A stretch of DNA of 64,000 nt from contig NZ_CP095732.1 of NCBI RefSeq assembly GCF_020447305.1, positions 1,024,501 to 1,088,500 of the forward strand, read 5' to 3'. Each line of letters opens with the position of its first letter. Position 1 is the first letter of the stretch. This document shows, one piece after another, positions 44,551-53,522 of this stretch. The notes beneath the pieces are model-generated. The model saw only the letters and a program-made list of their open reading frames with translations, ran no database searches and was not told where the DNA came from. The stretch comes from Abyssibius alkaniclasticus. Its GTDB lineage: Bacteria > Pseudomonadota > Alphaproteobacteria > Rhodobacterales > Rhodobacteraceae. The position numbers and the translations under genes were made by a program.

Positions 44551-46118
44551 AGACTCTCCAGAAATCGGATAAGGGCGGCACGGTCGGGGGCGGGCATGGC
44601 GATGACCGCATCGCGCTGCGCCTCGGCTTCGCCGCCATGCCATAGCACGGCTTCCAGCAGGTTGCGCGCCCGCCCGTCATGCAGAAAATTGCTTTGGCCG
44701 CTGACGGTTTCGGTCATCCCGATACCCCAAAGCGGGGCCGTGCGCCATTCGCGGCCATTGGCGCGGCCTTCGGGGCGATTGTCGGCCAGGCCTTCGCCCA
44801 TATCATGCAGCAACAGGTCGGTATAGGGCCAGATCAGCTGGAAGCTCTGCTCGGGCTGGTCGACCAGCCGGTCGGTCACGAATTTCGGTGTGTGGCACGC
44901 GGTGCAGCCGGTCGTGTAGAATATGTCCTTGCCACGCAGCACTTCGGGGGTGTCGACATCGCGGCGGGCGGGCACGGCAAGATTGCGCGCATAAAACGTG
45001 ACAAGCGACATCCCCTCGGCGCTGATTTCCGTTGCGTCATCACTGCCGGTGCTGCCGTCTGGCGCGGCCATACATGCGGCCTGCGCCTGGGTGCAATCGC
45101 CCGACGGCGTGTTGAACAGCGGGCTTGAAATGCCGATATCGCCCGCGAAAGCCGAAGCCGATTGCGCATTCACGCTGGGCTGGCCCGCCTTGTGGCCGAA
45201 ACGGCCCAGCATTGGCTGGCCAAACTCGTCAGACCAGACGATTTGCGCGCGCCCCGAAATGCCGTCGCCATCGGCATCGTCGGGGTCTTCCAGCGCCAGA
45301 ATATCGGCGGGCGCGATGGCTTCGAGCAGGCCAAGGCCGATCATCTGCTGGGCAATACGTGGTGACAGCATCGCCCCCGGCGCAAGCGGGCCATAGCCAA
45401 GGTTGGCGGCGGTATAGGTCGGGGCGCGCAGATAGGCGACCTCGCCATCTGAAAGCGGAACTTCGATTTCGTCATAAGCCACGTCGAAACTGTATTCCGC
45501 GGCATGGCCAAGCACGCCGAAATCCTGCAACTGGCCGCCATAGGTCGGGTCGGGGGCGCTGCGCTGCACCGCGCCATCAAGTGCTGCAAGATAGGCTTCG
45601 ATCGGGGTCAGGTCGGCCATGCCATCCACCGGCACCGAGATGCGCAGAAAGATCGACACGGCGTTGTCATCGCCTGGTTCGGGCGGATGGCCGCGCCCGT
45701 CCTTGATGTGGCACGACTGGCAGGAACGGGCGTTGAACAAGGGGCCAAGCCCGTCGGAGGCCAGGGTTGACGAGGGTGAGGACACCCAGAGCTTCGTGAA
45801 CAGCCCGTTGCCAAGCTTGAAGTCGAGTTCGCGCGCAAATGAGGTGTTGGCCGAGGGCAGCGAGAAGGCATCGGTTGTATTGCGCGCGCGCACGGTTGTG
45901 CCGCCGCCGCTGTTGACCTCGAAGGGCTCGGCCGATGAAAAATCGGTTGTCGGGGCCGTGACCGTGGCGATGCGCGCCGCTTCTTCCGCCGTGCGCGGGA
46001 TGGTTTGCAAGGGCGCGCGGGTGATATCCCAACCGGCTGGCGTTTGCGCGGCCAGCGCAAAGGCGCTGAGGCCAAGGCCAAGCGCGGCGGCAATTTTCAA
46101 CGGGCCAGACAGGAACAT
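44547..46118 (-). CDS. Di-heme c-type cytochrome (DUF1111 thiol oxidoreductase-like)
   Basis: A 523-residue exported protein with two c-type heme sites: CQSCH (residues 132-136) and CTACH (404-408), of the di-heme oxidoreductase (DUF1111) family. A signal peptide (LKIAAALGLGLSAFALAAQ) is present, and a calcium-loop-like DADGDGISG lies in the middle. In imelysin operons this protein is thought to reduce or oxidise iron in the periplasm. It lies between the two imelysin-like genes. A hairpin followed by a T-run on the plus strand (46145-46175) precedes it. Confidence 0.9.
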   Translation of the reverse strand: MFLSGPLKIAAALGLGLSAFALAAQTPAGWDITRAPLQTIPRTAEEAARIATVTAPTTDFSSAEPFEVNSGGGTTVRARNTTDAFSLPSANTSFARELDFKLGNGLFTKLWVSSPSSTLASDGLGPLFNARSCQSCHIKDGRGHPPEPGDDNAVSIFLRISVPVDGMADLTPIEAYLAALDGAVQRSAPDPTYGGQLQDFGVLGHAAEYSFDVAYDEIEVPLSDGEVAYLRAPTYTAANLGYGPLAPGAMLSPRIAQQMIGLGLLEAIAPADILALEDPDDADGDGISGRAQIVWSDEFGQPMLGRFGHKAGQPSVNAQSASAFAGDIGISSPLFNTPSGDCTQAQAACMAAPDGSTGSDDATEISAEGMSLVTFYARNLAVPARRDVDTPEVLRGKDIFYTTGCTACHTPKFVTDRLVDQPEQSFQLIWPYTDLLLHDMGEGLADNRPEGRANGREWRTAPLWGIGMTETVSGQSNFLHDGRARNLLEAVLWHGGEAEAQRDAVIAMPAPDRAALIRFLESL

Positions 46119-46144
46119 GAGAACAGACTTTTATGCAGGATCAA

Positions 46145-46175
46145 GCCCCCGCCGCAGCCGGGCGGGGGCGTTTTT
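46145..46175. terminator. Strong hairpin with T-run between imelysin and di-heme genes
   Basis: GCCCCCGCC (46145-46153) pairs perfectly with GGCGGGGGC (46161-46169), followed on the plus strand by GTTTTT. Both flanking genes run on the minus strand, where the hairpin is followed only by TTGATCC. It therefore may terminate plus-strand read-through and partly stop or stabilise the minus-strand message after the imelysin gene. Confidence 0.65.
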
Positions 46176-46181
46176 ATGGGT

Positions 46182-47444
46182 TTACTGGAACACGGCATCC
46201 GGCGCGTCCAGGCTGTCAGAGCCTTCAAGCGAAATGGCGGTCAGGTCCAACGCTGTCACCGCGCGTTCAATCGAGCGGGTTTGGGTGACAAGCCGATCGA
46301 CCGCGCCAAGGATCAGCGCCTCGCCTGCTTCATTGTCGCGCGCCAGCATCATGTCATAGGCCATGCCGGCTTTTGCGGCATCGACAATCGCGCCAAGTGC
46401 TTCAACCGATGCGGCGATTTCAGCCTCAAGCCGCAACGCAAGCTCGGGGGTTTCCTCGGCCAGCAGATCGGCCAGCGACGGGCCGGAAACAATGCTGCCG
46501 TCAATGCGCGTATAACGGCCCAGATAGACATTCTGAATGCCGACGCCATCATAGTAATGGCTATATTGCGTATTGTCGGAAAAGCAGTCCTGCTCTTCTT
46601 CGGGGTCATTCAGCAGCACACCAAGCTTCATGCGCTCACCCGCCAATTCGCCGTAGGACAACGAGCCCATGCCGGTGAGCATCGCGGAAATGCCGGCGTT
46701 TTCATCGGCCAGAACGGCGGCACGTGCCGCGCCAGTCTCGCCCCAGGCCGCGGCCATTTCGTCAAGGTCGGCCACCAGCAATGTGCTGGCTGCGCGCAAA
46801 TAGGCGGCGCGGCGGTCGCAATTTCCGCCGGTGCAGGCATCGTCTGTGGCATAATCGGTCCAGGGGCGGTTGCCGGCACCCGGCCCTGTGCCGTTCAGGT
46901 CTTGCCCCCAAAGCAGAAATTCGATGGCATGATAGCCCGTGGCGACATTGGCCTCCACCCCGTCTGCCTCTTGCAGCGTGTTTTGCAGCAGTTCGGGTGT
47001 AATTTCGGTTGCATCAATCTCGGCGCCGGACAGGGTGAATATCGGGTTGGCAATGACATTGAGCGCGGCAAAACCGTTCTCGTCTGTCGCACCGCCATAG
47101 GCCGGGTCGACATAGTCGATCAGCCCTTCATCGAGCGGCCAGGCATTGACGCGGCCTTCCCAGTCATCAACCAGCGGGTTGCCGAAACGGTAAACCTCGG
47201 TCTGCATATAGGGCACGCGGGCGGCGCGCCAGGCAGTGCGCGCGGCGTTCAGCCCGTCTTGCGACGGGGCGGCCAGAAAGGCGGCGATCGTGGCATCAAG
47301 CTGTTGCGCGCTGGTCAGGCTGTCGCGGTATTTGGCGGCGGCGATATCGGCATAGGTGGTCAGCACATCGGCTTTTTCAACGGCAAGAAGCGGCTGGGCG
47401 GCCAGCAGGGCCGTGGCAAGGCTGGCCGTGAAGATGCGGGTCAT
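46182..47444 (-). CDS. Imelysin-family iron-regulated protein (GxHxxE intact)
   Basis: A 420-residue imelysin (EfeO/IrpA-like) periplasmic protein. A signal peptide ends near PLLAVEKA. The metal motif is intact as TGYHAIEFLLWGQDL (GxHxxE), and NPLVDDWEGRVNAWPLDEGLIDYVD and YSHYYDGVGIQNVYLGRYTR are family blocks. It probably binds ferrous or ferric iron in the periplasm for uptake. Start 47444 is preceded by AAGGA. It is the first gene of the operon, and an inverted repeat around its promoter suggests metal control. Confidence 0.92.
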   Translation of the reverse strand: MTRIFTASLATALLAAQPLLAVEKADVLTTYADIAAAKYRDSLTSAQQLDATIAAFLAAPSQDGLNAARTAWRAARVPYMQTEVYRFGNPLVDDWEGRVNAWPLDEGLIDYVDPAYGGATDENGFAALNVIANPIFTLSGAEIDATEITPELLQNTLQEADGVEANVATGYHAIEFLLWGQDLNGTGPGAGNRPWTDYATDDACTGGNCDRRAAYLRAASTLLVADLDEMAAAWGETGAARAAVLADENAGISAMLTGMGSLSYGELAGERMKLGVLLNDPEEEQDCFSDNTQYSHYYDGVGIQNVYLGRYTRIDGSIVSGPSLADLLAEETPELALRLEAEIAASVEALGAIVDAAKAGMAYDMMLARDNEAGEALILGAVDRLVTQTRSIERAVTALDLTAISLEGSDSLDAPDAVFQ

Positions 47445-47481
47445 AAATGGTCCTTGGTATTGGTTTTGACGATTGCGCGCT

Positions 47482-47532
47482 AAACCTACTAAAAGAGTTG
47501 GGTATGTCAATCCTGATTTTTTTAGTAGGTTT
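47482..47532 (-). promoter_or_regulatory. Promoter with flanking inverted repeats for the imelysin operon
   Basis: AAACCTACTAAAA (47482-47494) and its perfect reverse complement (47520-47532) flank a minus-strand promoter: TTGACA (47510-47505), a 16-base spacer and TAGGTT (47488-47483), which lies inside the near arm. The two arms could bind an iron-responsive repressor across the promoter. The regulator is not identified; the second arm ends six bases from the exporter gene stop. Confidence 0.6.
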
Positions 47533-47537
47533 ATTGC

Positions 47538-48674
47538 TCAGTCGAGTGTCTGCCGGTAGCGGCGCAAGGCAATGACCGAAATGACCAGCAAGATCAGCGC
47601 GATATTCGCCAGATCGCCCGCAATATCGGCCAGGTTTGCGCCCTTCAGCATGACTTTGCGCACAAGCCGCAGGAAATGCGTGGCCGGGATGGCGCTGCCA
47701 ATGGTTTGCGCCCAGCCCGGCATGGCGGCAAAGGGGAACATGAAGCCCGACAGCAAAATCGTGGGCAACAGGGTGAAAAACGAAAGCTGCATGGCCTGCA
47801 TCTGGCTGCGCGCCACGGTTGAGATGAGGAAACCCAGCGCCAGATTGACGATGACAAACAGGTTGAACCCAATGAAAAACGCCAGCGGCGCGCCGATGAA
47901 CGGCACATTGAACAACAGGCGCGAGGCCAGCAGGAACACCGCCGTTTGCACATAGCCAACCACCACATAGGGCAGGATTTTGCCGAGCATCACCTCGAAC
48001 GGGCGCACGGGCGTGGCGATGAGTGTCTCCATCGTGCCCTTCTCGCTTTCACGCACAATGGCCACCGCCGTGATCATCACCATTGTCAGCGACAGAATCA
48101 CCCCCAAAAGCCCCGGCACGATGTTGATCGAGGTGCTGCCCTCGGGGTTATATTGCTTATGCACAACCACCCCCACCGGCGGCGGCGCACCGGCGGCAAA
48201 GCGCAGCGGGCCGGTCAGGGTTTCGGCAATGGCGGTGGCGACAATGCCGCTCATGGCGCTTGCGGCACCGCCAACGGCGGCGGGGTCGGACGCATCGGCC
48301 GAGAGCAGAATATCGGGCGACAGGCCGCGCAGAATATCACGCTCGAAATTCTGCGGAATGACGATGACGAAATTCGCGCTGCCATCGCGCAGGGCACGGT
48401 CGCCTTCCTCCGGGCCTGTAACCGTGCCCTGAAAATCGAAATAGGTCGAGTTGCTCATCCCCATGAGAATGGCGCGCGTGACCGGGCCTTCATCGCCCAT
48501 TTCAACCAAAGTAGGCAGGTGGCGCGGGTCGGAATTGATGGCATAGCCGAAGATCAGAAGCTGCATGATCGGCACGCCGATCATCATCACAAAGGTGATC
48601 TTGTCGCGCCGCATCTGCACGAATTCCTTGGAGAGAACCGCCAGAAACCGCGCAATGGAAAAGCCCCATCTCAT
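47538..48674 (-). CDS. ABC-2 type exporter permease
   Basis: A 378-residue ABC-2 permease. One N-terminal helix (TFVMMIGVPIMQLLIFGYAI) is followed by a large periplasmic domain and five C-terminal helices, with KGTMETLIATPVRPFEVMLGKILPY, the conserved cytoplasmic segment that meets the ATPase. This is the YbhS/YbhR/DrrB-like branch used for drug and xenobiotic efflux. Only one permease gene is present, so it likely forms a homodimer, unlike E. coli YbhR-YbhS. The start overlaps the ATPase stop by ATGA. Confidence 0.92.
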   Translation of the reverse strand: MRWGFSIARFLAVLSKEFVQMRRDKITFVMMIGVPIMQLLIFGYAINSDPRHLPTLVEMGDEGPVTRAILMGMSNSTYFDFQGTVTGPEEGDRALRDGSANFVIVIPQNFERDILRGLSPDILLSADASDPAAVGGAASAMSGIVATAIAETLTGPLRFAAGAPPPVGVVVHKQYNPEGSTSINIVPGLLGVILSLTMVMITAVAIVRESEKGTMETLIATPVRPFEVMLGKILPYVVVGYVQTAVFLLASRLLFNVPFIGAPLAFFIGFNLFVIVNLALGFLISTVARSQMQAMQLSFFTLLPTILLSGFMFPFAAMPGWAQTIGSAIPATHFLRLVRKVMLKGANLADIAGDLANIALILLVISVIALRRYRQTLD

Positions 48675-49615
48675 GGTGTGTCTGCCGCGAAATTGTCCTT
48701 CGTGCCCGCCATGAGGTAGATGAACGCCTCTTCCAGCTCCGACTTTTTCTCCACCCATTCATGCGTGCCGTAGCTTTGATAATGTTTCACCAGCGCCTCA
48801 AGCTCGTCGCGGTTGGTGCCGGAAACATGCAGCACCGCCCCGAACCGCGCCACCTGCCCGATATCGGGTTCCAGCCGCAAATCGGCTTCGAGCTTCGAAA
48901 TATCCGGCCCCGTCACGCGCCATGTATGCAACCCGATCATGGCCGGAATTTCAGCCGCAGGCCCGGCGATGAGCTTTTTGCCATAGGCGATATAGGCGAT
49001 GTAATCGCATTGCACCGCCTCATCCATGTAATGGGTCGAGACCAGCACGGTGACACCCTTGGCTGACAGCGCGCGGATTTCATCCCAGAAATCGCGCCGT
49101 GCTTTCGGGTCAACGCCCGCTGTTGGCTCATCGAGCAGCAGCAGCGAAGGTGTGTGGATCATGCAGGCCGCAAGCGCCAGCCGCTGCTTCCAGCCGCCCG
49201 AAAGCGTGCCTGCAAGCTGCTTGGCGCGGTCGGCTAGGCCCAGATGTTCCAATGCCTCATCCACCCGCGCCTTGCGCGCCTTGAGTCGATACATGCGGGC
49301 GATAAAGTCGAGGTTTTCGCGGATGGTCAGATCTTCATACAGCGAAAAACGCTGGGTCATATAGCCGACATTTTCCTTGATCTTGTTCTGCTCGCGCAGA
49401 ATGTCAAAGCCAAGGCAGGTGCCGCTGCCCGCATCGGGGGTGAGCAGCCCGCACATCATGCGGATGGTGGTGGTCTTGCCCGAACCGTTGGGGCCAAGAA
49501 AGCCGTAGATCGCGCCCGCCGGCACTTCCATATCAAAGCTATCGACAACCTTGCGTTTGCCGAAAATCTTGGTCAGCCCGGTAACGGAAATGGCCGGAGC
49601 GGCGTGCATGGTCAT
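48671..49615 (-). CDS. ABC exporter ATPase
   Basis: A 314-residue ATPase of the ABC-2 exporter class. Walker A is GPNGSGKTTT, the signature is LSGGWKQRLALA and Walker B is LLLLDEPTAGVDP, followed by STHYMDEA. A C-terminal extension (about residues 230-314) holds a small ferredoxin-like or regulatory domain. It is cotranslated with the HlyD-type protein before it and the permease after it. Confidence 0.94.
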   Translation of the reverse strand: MTMHAAPAISVTGLTKIFGKRKVVDSFDMEVPAGAIYGFLGPNGSGKTTTIRMMCGLLTPDAGSGTCLGFDILREQNKIKENVGYMTQRFSLYEDLTIRENLDFIARMYRLKARKARVDEALEHLGLADRAKQLAGTLSGGWKQRLALAACMIHTPSLLLLDEPTAGVDPKARRDFWDEIRALSAKGVTVLVSTHYMDEAVQCDYIAYIAYGKKLIAGPAAEIPAMIGLHTWRVTGPDISKLEADLRLEPDIGQVARFGAVLHVSGTNRDELEALVKHYQSYGTHEWVEKKSELEEAFIYLMAGTKDNFAADTP

Positions 49616-50556
49616 GGCCGCAGGGTCAGCGGCTGGCCGGGCAGCAGGCCCGCGGCATTCAGGATTTCCGCCTCGGCGCGAAACACCAGCCGTGCGCGTT
49701 CCGCGCGGCTGTAAATGATGGGCGGTGTGTATTGCGGGCTGGGGGCGATGCGCAGCAGCCGGGCGGTAATGCCATCCGGGCAGCCGCTACACTGCACGGC
49801 AAATTCCTGCCCAAGCCAAAGCTGCGCGCGGTCGCTTTCGGGAATGTAGAACAGCGCCTTCAGGCTGTTTTCGGGCAAAATCGCGACAACGGGTGCGCCG
49901 GCACCCGCAACCTCGCCCACGGCATAAAACACCTCGTCCACCACCCCGTCGGCAGGGGCAAACACCGTGCGGTCCTTTAGGGCCAGCCGGGCATCATCGG
50001 CTTGCGCCAGCGCGGCTTCAAGCGCGGCTTCCGCCCCAATGCGCTGGGCATCGCGCGCGGGCAATTCGGCCACCTGCAACTGCGCCTGAAGCTGGGCAAC
50101 GCGCGCATCGGCACCTTGCAAGGCGGCGGTGTCCCCATCAATCCGCGCCTGTGTGACCGCGCCGCTGGCCAGCAGGTTTTGCGAGCGTTCAAGCGTGAGC
50201 CGGGCAAGCCGCTGGTCGGCCTCGGCCTGGGCGAGCGTGGCGCGGATCACGTCTATTTCGGCCGCGCGGCTGCCCGTGGCCAGGTTGTCAAGCGTTGCAC
50301 GCGCCACGGCAACCTGCGCCTCGGCGGCGCGCAATGCGGTGGTTTGATGCGTGTCATCGATGCGAAACAGCACCGCGCCCGCGGCGATGGGCGCGCCTTC
50401 TTCGGCGTTGATTTCAACAATCCGGCCCGCGGCGGCGGGGGCAACATAGACATAATCCGCCTCGGCATAGCCATTATATTCGGTAATCATTGGCCCGGCA
50501 AAACCGGGGTAGAAGACCACGATGATCGAAACAAGCCAGTCGGGCAGGTTGCTCAT
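49612..50556 (-). CDS. HlyD-family membrane fusion protein
   Basis: A 314-residue periplasmic adaptor of the HlyD/YbhG type. A short N-terminal anchor helix (LVSIIVVFYPGFAG) is followed by VAPAAAGRIVEINAEEGAPIAAGAVLFRIDD (lipoyl half), a long helical hairpin (about residues 75-195) and the second lipoyl half VFAPADGVVDEVFYAVGEVAGAGAPVVAILP. It couples the inner-membrane exporter to an outer-membrane channel. It overlaps the TetR gene and the ATPase gene by ATGA on each side. Confidence 0.92.
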   Translation of the reverse strand: MSNLPDWLVSIIVVFYPGFAGPMITEYNGYAEADYVYVAPAAAGRIVEINAEEGAPIAAGAVLFRIDDTHQTTALRAAEAQVAVARATLDNLATGSRAAEIDVIRATLAQAEADQRLARLTLERSQNLLASGAVTQARIDGDTAALQGADARVAQLQAQLQVAELPARDAQRIGAEAALEAALAQADDARLALKDRTVFAPADGVVDEVFYAVGEVAGAGAPVVAILPENSLKALFYIPESDRAQLWLGQEFAVQCSGCPDGITARLLRIAPSPQYTPPIIYSRAERARLVFRAEAEILNAAGLLPGQPLTLRP

Positions 50557-51203
50557 GTGTTTGCGCCTTTTTCGGGGGCCAGTCCGGCCAGCAGAATGGC
50601 AAGATGGTTTTCAACCAACCGCTCTATCGCAAGGCCGTCACGCGGCGTGATGCTGAACACCTCGTGCAGGATGATATGCGCCATGATCGGGCCAACCACG
50701 GTGCGTGCGGTCAGTTCCGGGTCGAGCGGGCGGATAAAGCCACCCGCCATCCCCTGTGCAAGCAGCGCCGTCACGGCGGGCAGGGCGCGGTCCAGCACGG
50801 CCTTGCGGAAGGTCTTGGCCATATCCGGGGCGGCAAGGGCTTCGCGCAGCACGATCATCGGCACGGCGCGGCGGGTATCATCGCCCAGCATGGCGGCCAG
50901 CATCCGCAGGAATTGCGCCAGAAGCGGGCGCGGGTCACCCTGATGGCTGGCGATCCGCTCGAAAACCTCGTCGGAGAGCGGGGCGATCATGCGTTCGACC
51001 AGGCCTTCGAGAATGGCGTCTTTGGAGGGAAAGTAGAGATAGACCGCGCCTTTGGACAGATCGGCGCGCTTGGCGATCTGCGCCACGGATGTGCGCGCAA
51101 ACCCCTGTTCGGTGAACAGGGCAAGCGCGGCATCCAGCACCTCGCCCGGGCGGGCCTTGGCGCGGCGGCGGAATTTCGGTTCGGAGGGCGAGTCGGGTTC
51201 CAT
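50553..51203 (-). CDS. TetR-family repressor of the efflux operon (probably leaderless)
   Basis: A 216-residue TetR regulator. The N-terminal helix-turn-helix is VLDAALALFTEQGFARTSVAQIAKRADLSKGAVYLYFPSKDAILE. The C-terminal ligand domain is similar to CecR/YbiH-type regulators of the ybh efflux genes. Start at 51203: a perfect palindrome lies 10 bases upstream, and the longer frame starting at 51239 would run through it. The promoter puts the expected transcript start at the A of the ATG, with no ribosome site, so the message may be leaderless. It is first in the tetR-hlyD-ATPase-permease operon and likely autoregulates. Confidence 0.9.
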   Translation of the reverse strand: MEPDSPSEPKFRRRAKARPGEVLDAALALFTEQGFARTSVAQIAKRADLSKGAVYLYFPSKDAILEGLVERMIAPLSDEVFERIASHQGDPRPLLAQFLRMLAAMLGDDTRRAVPMIVLREALAAPDMAKTFRKAVLDRALPAVTALLAQGMAGGFIRPLDPELTARTVVGPIMAHIILHEVFSITPRDGLAIERLVENHLAILLAGLAPEKGANT

Positions 51204-51210
51204 GCGTAAA

Positions 51211-51239
51211 TAAATAACTGACCGGTCAGTTATTAGCAA
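51211..51239 (-). promoter_or_regulatory. Promoter and perfect 22-bp TetR operator
   Basis: Positions 51213-51234 form a perfect palindrome (half-site AATAACTGACC). On the minus strand it fills the spacer between TTGCTA (51239-51234) and TATTTA (51216-51211), spaced 17. The ATG begins seven bases after the -10 box. A bound TetR dimer would block the promoter. Confidence 0.75.
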
Positions 51240-51306
51240 GACGGTAAATCACAGGCTGCCCTGATCCAGGCGGCGGCCCGGCACGCATGAGAGTGGCGCG
51301 TTGGTC

Positions 51307-51927
51307 TTAACCCTGCTGTGGGCGGATCGGGCCGAGATAGGGTTCGAGCAGGTTGTAGCAGGCATCGCGCACATCCTGGCTGGATAGCCGTTCAGGGTCG
51401 ATGCAGCGTTGCAGCCATAACCCGTCGATCAGGCTGATGAACATTATGGCCAGCGCCCCTTCGGCAATGGCCAGCTTGCGCCCCGCCGCAGCACGGCGGA
51501 TGCCGACGATCACCCTGTCATGGTAATGGTCGTAATAGCGGCGATGTTCGTCGCGCAGGGCCGGGCTATTGGCCACCTCGCCCCACAGCGCGAGCCAGGC
51601 GCGCAACGTGTCGCGGTCGGTAAGCGCGTCAGATAGCAGCGCCTCGATCATCTCGACAAGATCGGCGTCAACCACACGGCCCGGGGCGGCGGCACCGAGC
51701 ATCCGGTCATAGGCGGCGGCGTAAACCGCGCGCAGCAAACCTTCTTTCGATTTGAAGTGATGGGTGATCAGCCCGCGCGAGGCGTTGGCCTCGGCGCAGA
51801 TCTTGTCGACCGTAAAGCCGGTTATGCCACCACGCGCAAGGCAGGCAAGCCCCGCCGCGATCAGCATTTCGCGGCGTTGTGCGGCAGTATAGCGCCGAAA
51901 GCGCGGAGAGTCGGTTTCCATCGTCAT
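51307..51927 (-). CDS. TetR-family regulator (BetI-like)
   Basis: A 206-residue TetR regulator with the BetI-type arrangement: REMLIAAGLACLARGGITGFTVDKICAEANASRGLITHHFKSKEGLLRAVYAAAYDRM, then a helical ligand domain with WLALWGEVANSPALRDEHRRYYDHY and IDGLWLQRCIDPERLS, typical of the C-terminal BetI domain. ATG 51921 is an alternative start; a ribosome site is not obvious. It follows the dipeptide importer on the same strand and may control it or the nearby MttB-type genes. Confidence 0.88.
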   Translation of the reverse strand: MTMETDSPRFRRYTAAQRREMLIAAGLACLARGGITGFTVDKICAEANASRGLITHHFKSKEGLLRAVYAAAYDRMLGAAAPGRVVDADLVEMIEALLSDALTDRDTLRAWLALWGEVANSPALRDEHRRYYDHYHDRVIVGIRRAAAGRKLAIAEGALAIMFISLIDGLWLQRCIDPERLSSQDVRDACYNLLEPYLGPIRPQQG

Positions 51928-51939
51928 GTCACAAGAGTT

Positions 51940-51964
51940 GCGGCGCCGCAGCACACGGCGCCGC
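51940..51964 (-). terminator. GC hairpin after the peptide-binding protein gene
   Basis: GCGGCGCCG (51940-51948) pairs with CGGCGCCGC (51956-51964) around a seven-base loop, between the end of the importer operon and the next TetR gene. No T-run follows on the minus strand, so it may be a Rho-assisted or weak terminator. Confidence 0.5.
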
Positions 51965-51971
51965 CTGCGCC

Positions 51972-53522
51972 TTACATTCTGGTAAAACGGGTCGGGTCGG
52001 GGTGACCGTCGGACAGGATGGTCGGGCTGATGCTGCTGTCATGCACCGCAAGATAGGGCTCAAAACAGATAAACACAAACCCGCCGGACTCCTCCATCAG
52101 GTCTTCCATGCGGTTGAACATCACCTTGCGGGCCGCGACATCGGTTTCGACCATTGAAGCCTGATAAAGCTCTTCAAACTCGGCGCTGTCAAAATGCGAC
52201 CAGTTGTAAACGCCCACCTGATCGGGCCGGAACCAGACAAGGTTCTCGGTCGGGTCAGTGCCGCCCGCATAGGACATCAGCACAAGCTCGATATTCAGCC
52301 AGTCATCGCCGGCAGTCTTGTCGCCAAGCGACCAGTAGCTTGCCTCGTCCACGGGTTCGATATTGATGGTGATCCCCGCCTCGGCCATTGTCGCCTGAAT
52401 GATCTGGGCGATGGTTTGTGAACTGCTGTCATTCAGGGCATAAAGCGTGAGGGTCAGGTCCGACATGCCGGCCTCGGCCAGCAGCGCGCGGGCCTTTTCC
52501 ACATCGCGCGCCCCGATGATATTGCCATCGCGCGCATATTGCGAGGTGGGCGGGATAACCCCTGCCGAGCGTTCGACCGCGTTGTTATAGGCCCCCGCCA
52601 GCACCGTGTCGCTGTCATAGGCATATTGGATGGCCTGACGCACGCGCGCATCGCGCAGGTTTTCCGCCGCCATGTTCACGGTCAACCATGTGTAGGTGGT
52701 CGAGGGGGCCTCGATCAGCGTCGAGTTTGCGGGCATATTGGCGCGCAATGTGTCAAGCGAGGTCACGGCAAAGCGCGTCATGTCAAAGGCATCCGCCTCA
52801 TAGGCCAGCAAGGCCGCCTGATCGTCGGGCACGATATAGAACTCGATCTTCCGGAAACTGGGGGCTTCGCCAGTCCAGTCGGGGTTTGCCACCAGCGTTA
52901 CGCGCTGGTTCTGCTCCCAGCTTTCCATCAGATAGGGGCCGCATTCGGCGGGCATCTGCGTGGTAAAGCTGCCGCCCACCGCCTCGGTTGCGGCTTTGCT
53001 GACGATATGGCCGCCATAGAATGGCAGGGCGATTGCAATGAAGGGTGCGAAAGGCTGGGTGAGGTGGATAATGCCCGAACGCGCGTCGACCACTTCGACA
53101 TGGTCGAGCATTTCAAACTGGTAGGACCAGGCGCTGTCAGACCCGGCGATGCGCTCGAAAGAGAATTTCACATCTTCGGTGGTGACGGGGCCGTAGCCAT
53201 TGGTCCAGTTCAACCCTTCGCGCAATGTAAAGGCAATGGCCGTGGGGCTTTGCCATTCCAGCATCTCGGCGGCATAGTTTGAAATTTCGTTGCCCGCGCG
53301 CATATCGCCCATGCGCACAAGGCTGACAGTGGTGCAGCGCGGGATGATCTCGTCCAGCTCGCCAATAATGCCGTAGGGGTCCAGCACCTGATAGTCGCCG
53401 GTCAGGCGCAGGCGCAAAGTATCGCCCGCTTGTGCCCAGGCTAGTCTGGGGGCCAGGGCCAGGCTGGCGAATGCGGCCCCGCCTGCTTTGAGAAGTCCGC
53501 GTCGGTCAGTTCTCCATTCCAT
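51972..53522 (-). CDS. ABC transporter periplasmic binding protein, family 5 (peptide/nickel type)
   Basis: A 516-residue family-5 binding protein (DppA/OppA-like). The N-terminus (RRGLLKAGGAAFASLALAPRLAWAQ) looks like a twin-arginine signal. The mature part has LRLRLTGDYQVLDPYGI, AFTLREGLNWTNG, VTTEDVKFSFERI, a DARVRQAIQYAYDSDTV block and FDSAEFEELYQASMVETD. ATG 53522 is chosen: AGGAG ends eight bases before it, whereas GTG 53531 overlaps that site. It is last in the operon and overlaps the ATPase gene by 17 bases. The ligand could be a peptide or another amine-containing compound. Confidence 0.92.
   Translation of the reverse strand: MEWRTDRRGLLKAGGAAFASLALAPRLAWAQAGDTLRLRLTGDYQVLDPYGIIGELDEIIPRCTTVSLVRMGDMRAGNEISNYAAEMLEWQSPTAIAFTLREGLNWTNGYGPVTTEDVKFSFERIAGSDSAWSYQFEMLDHVEVVDARSGIIHLTQPFAPFIAIALPFYGGHIVSKAATEAVGGSFTTQMPAECGPYLMESWEQNQRVTLVANPDWTGEAPSFRKIEFYIVPDDQAALLAYEADAFDMTRFAVTSLDTLRANMPANSTLIEAPSTTYTWLTVNMAAENLRDARVRQAIQYAYDSDTVLAGAYNNAVERSAGVIPPTSQYARDGNIIGARDVEKARALLAEAGMSDLTLTLYALNDSSSQTIAQIIQATMAEAGITINIEPVDEASYWSLGDKTAGDDWLNIELVLMSYAGGTDPTENLVWFRPDQVGVYNWSHFDSAEFEELYQASMVETDVAARKVMFNRMEDLMEESGGFVFICFEPYLAVHDSSISPTILSDGHPDPTRFTRM

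Noticed and set aside
46145-46175. Perfect hairpin plus T-run as proof of a plus-strand gene ending here
   Set aside because: No plausible plus-strand gene precedes it; the genes on both sides are on the minus strand.
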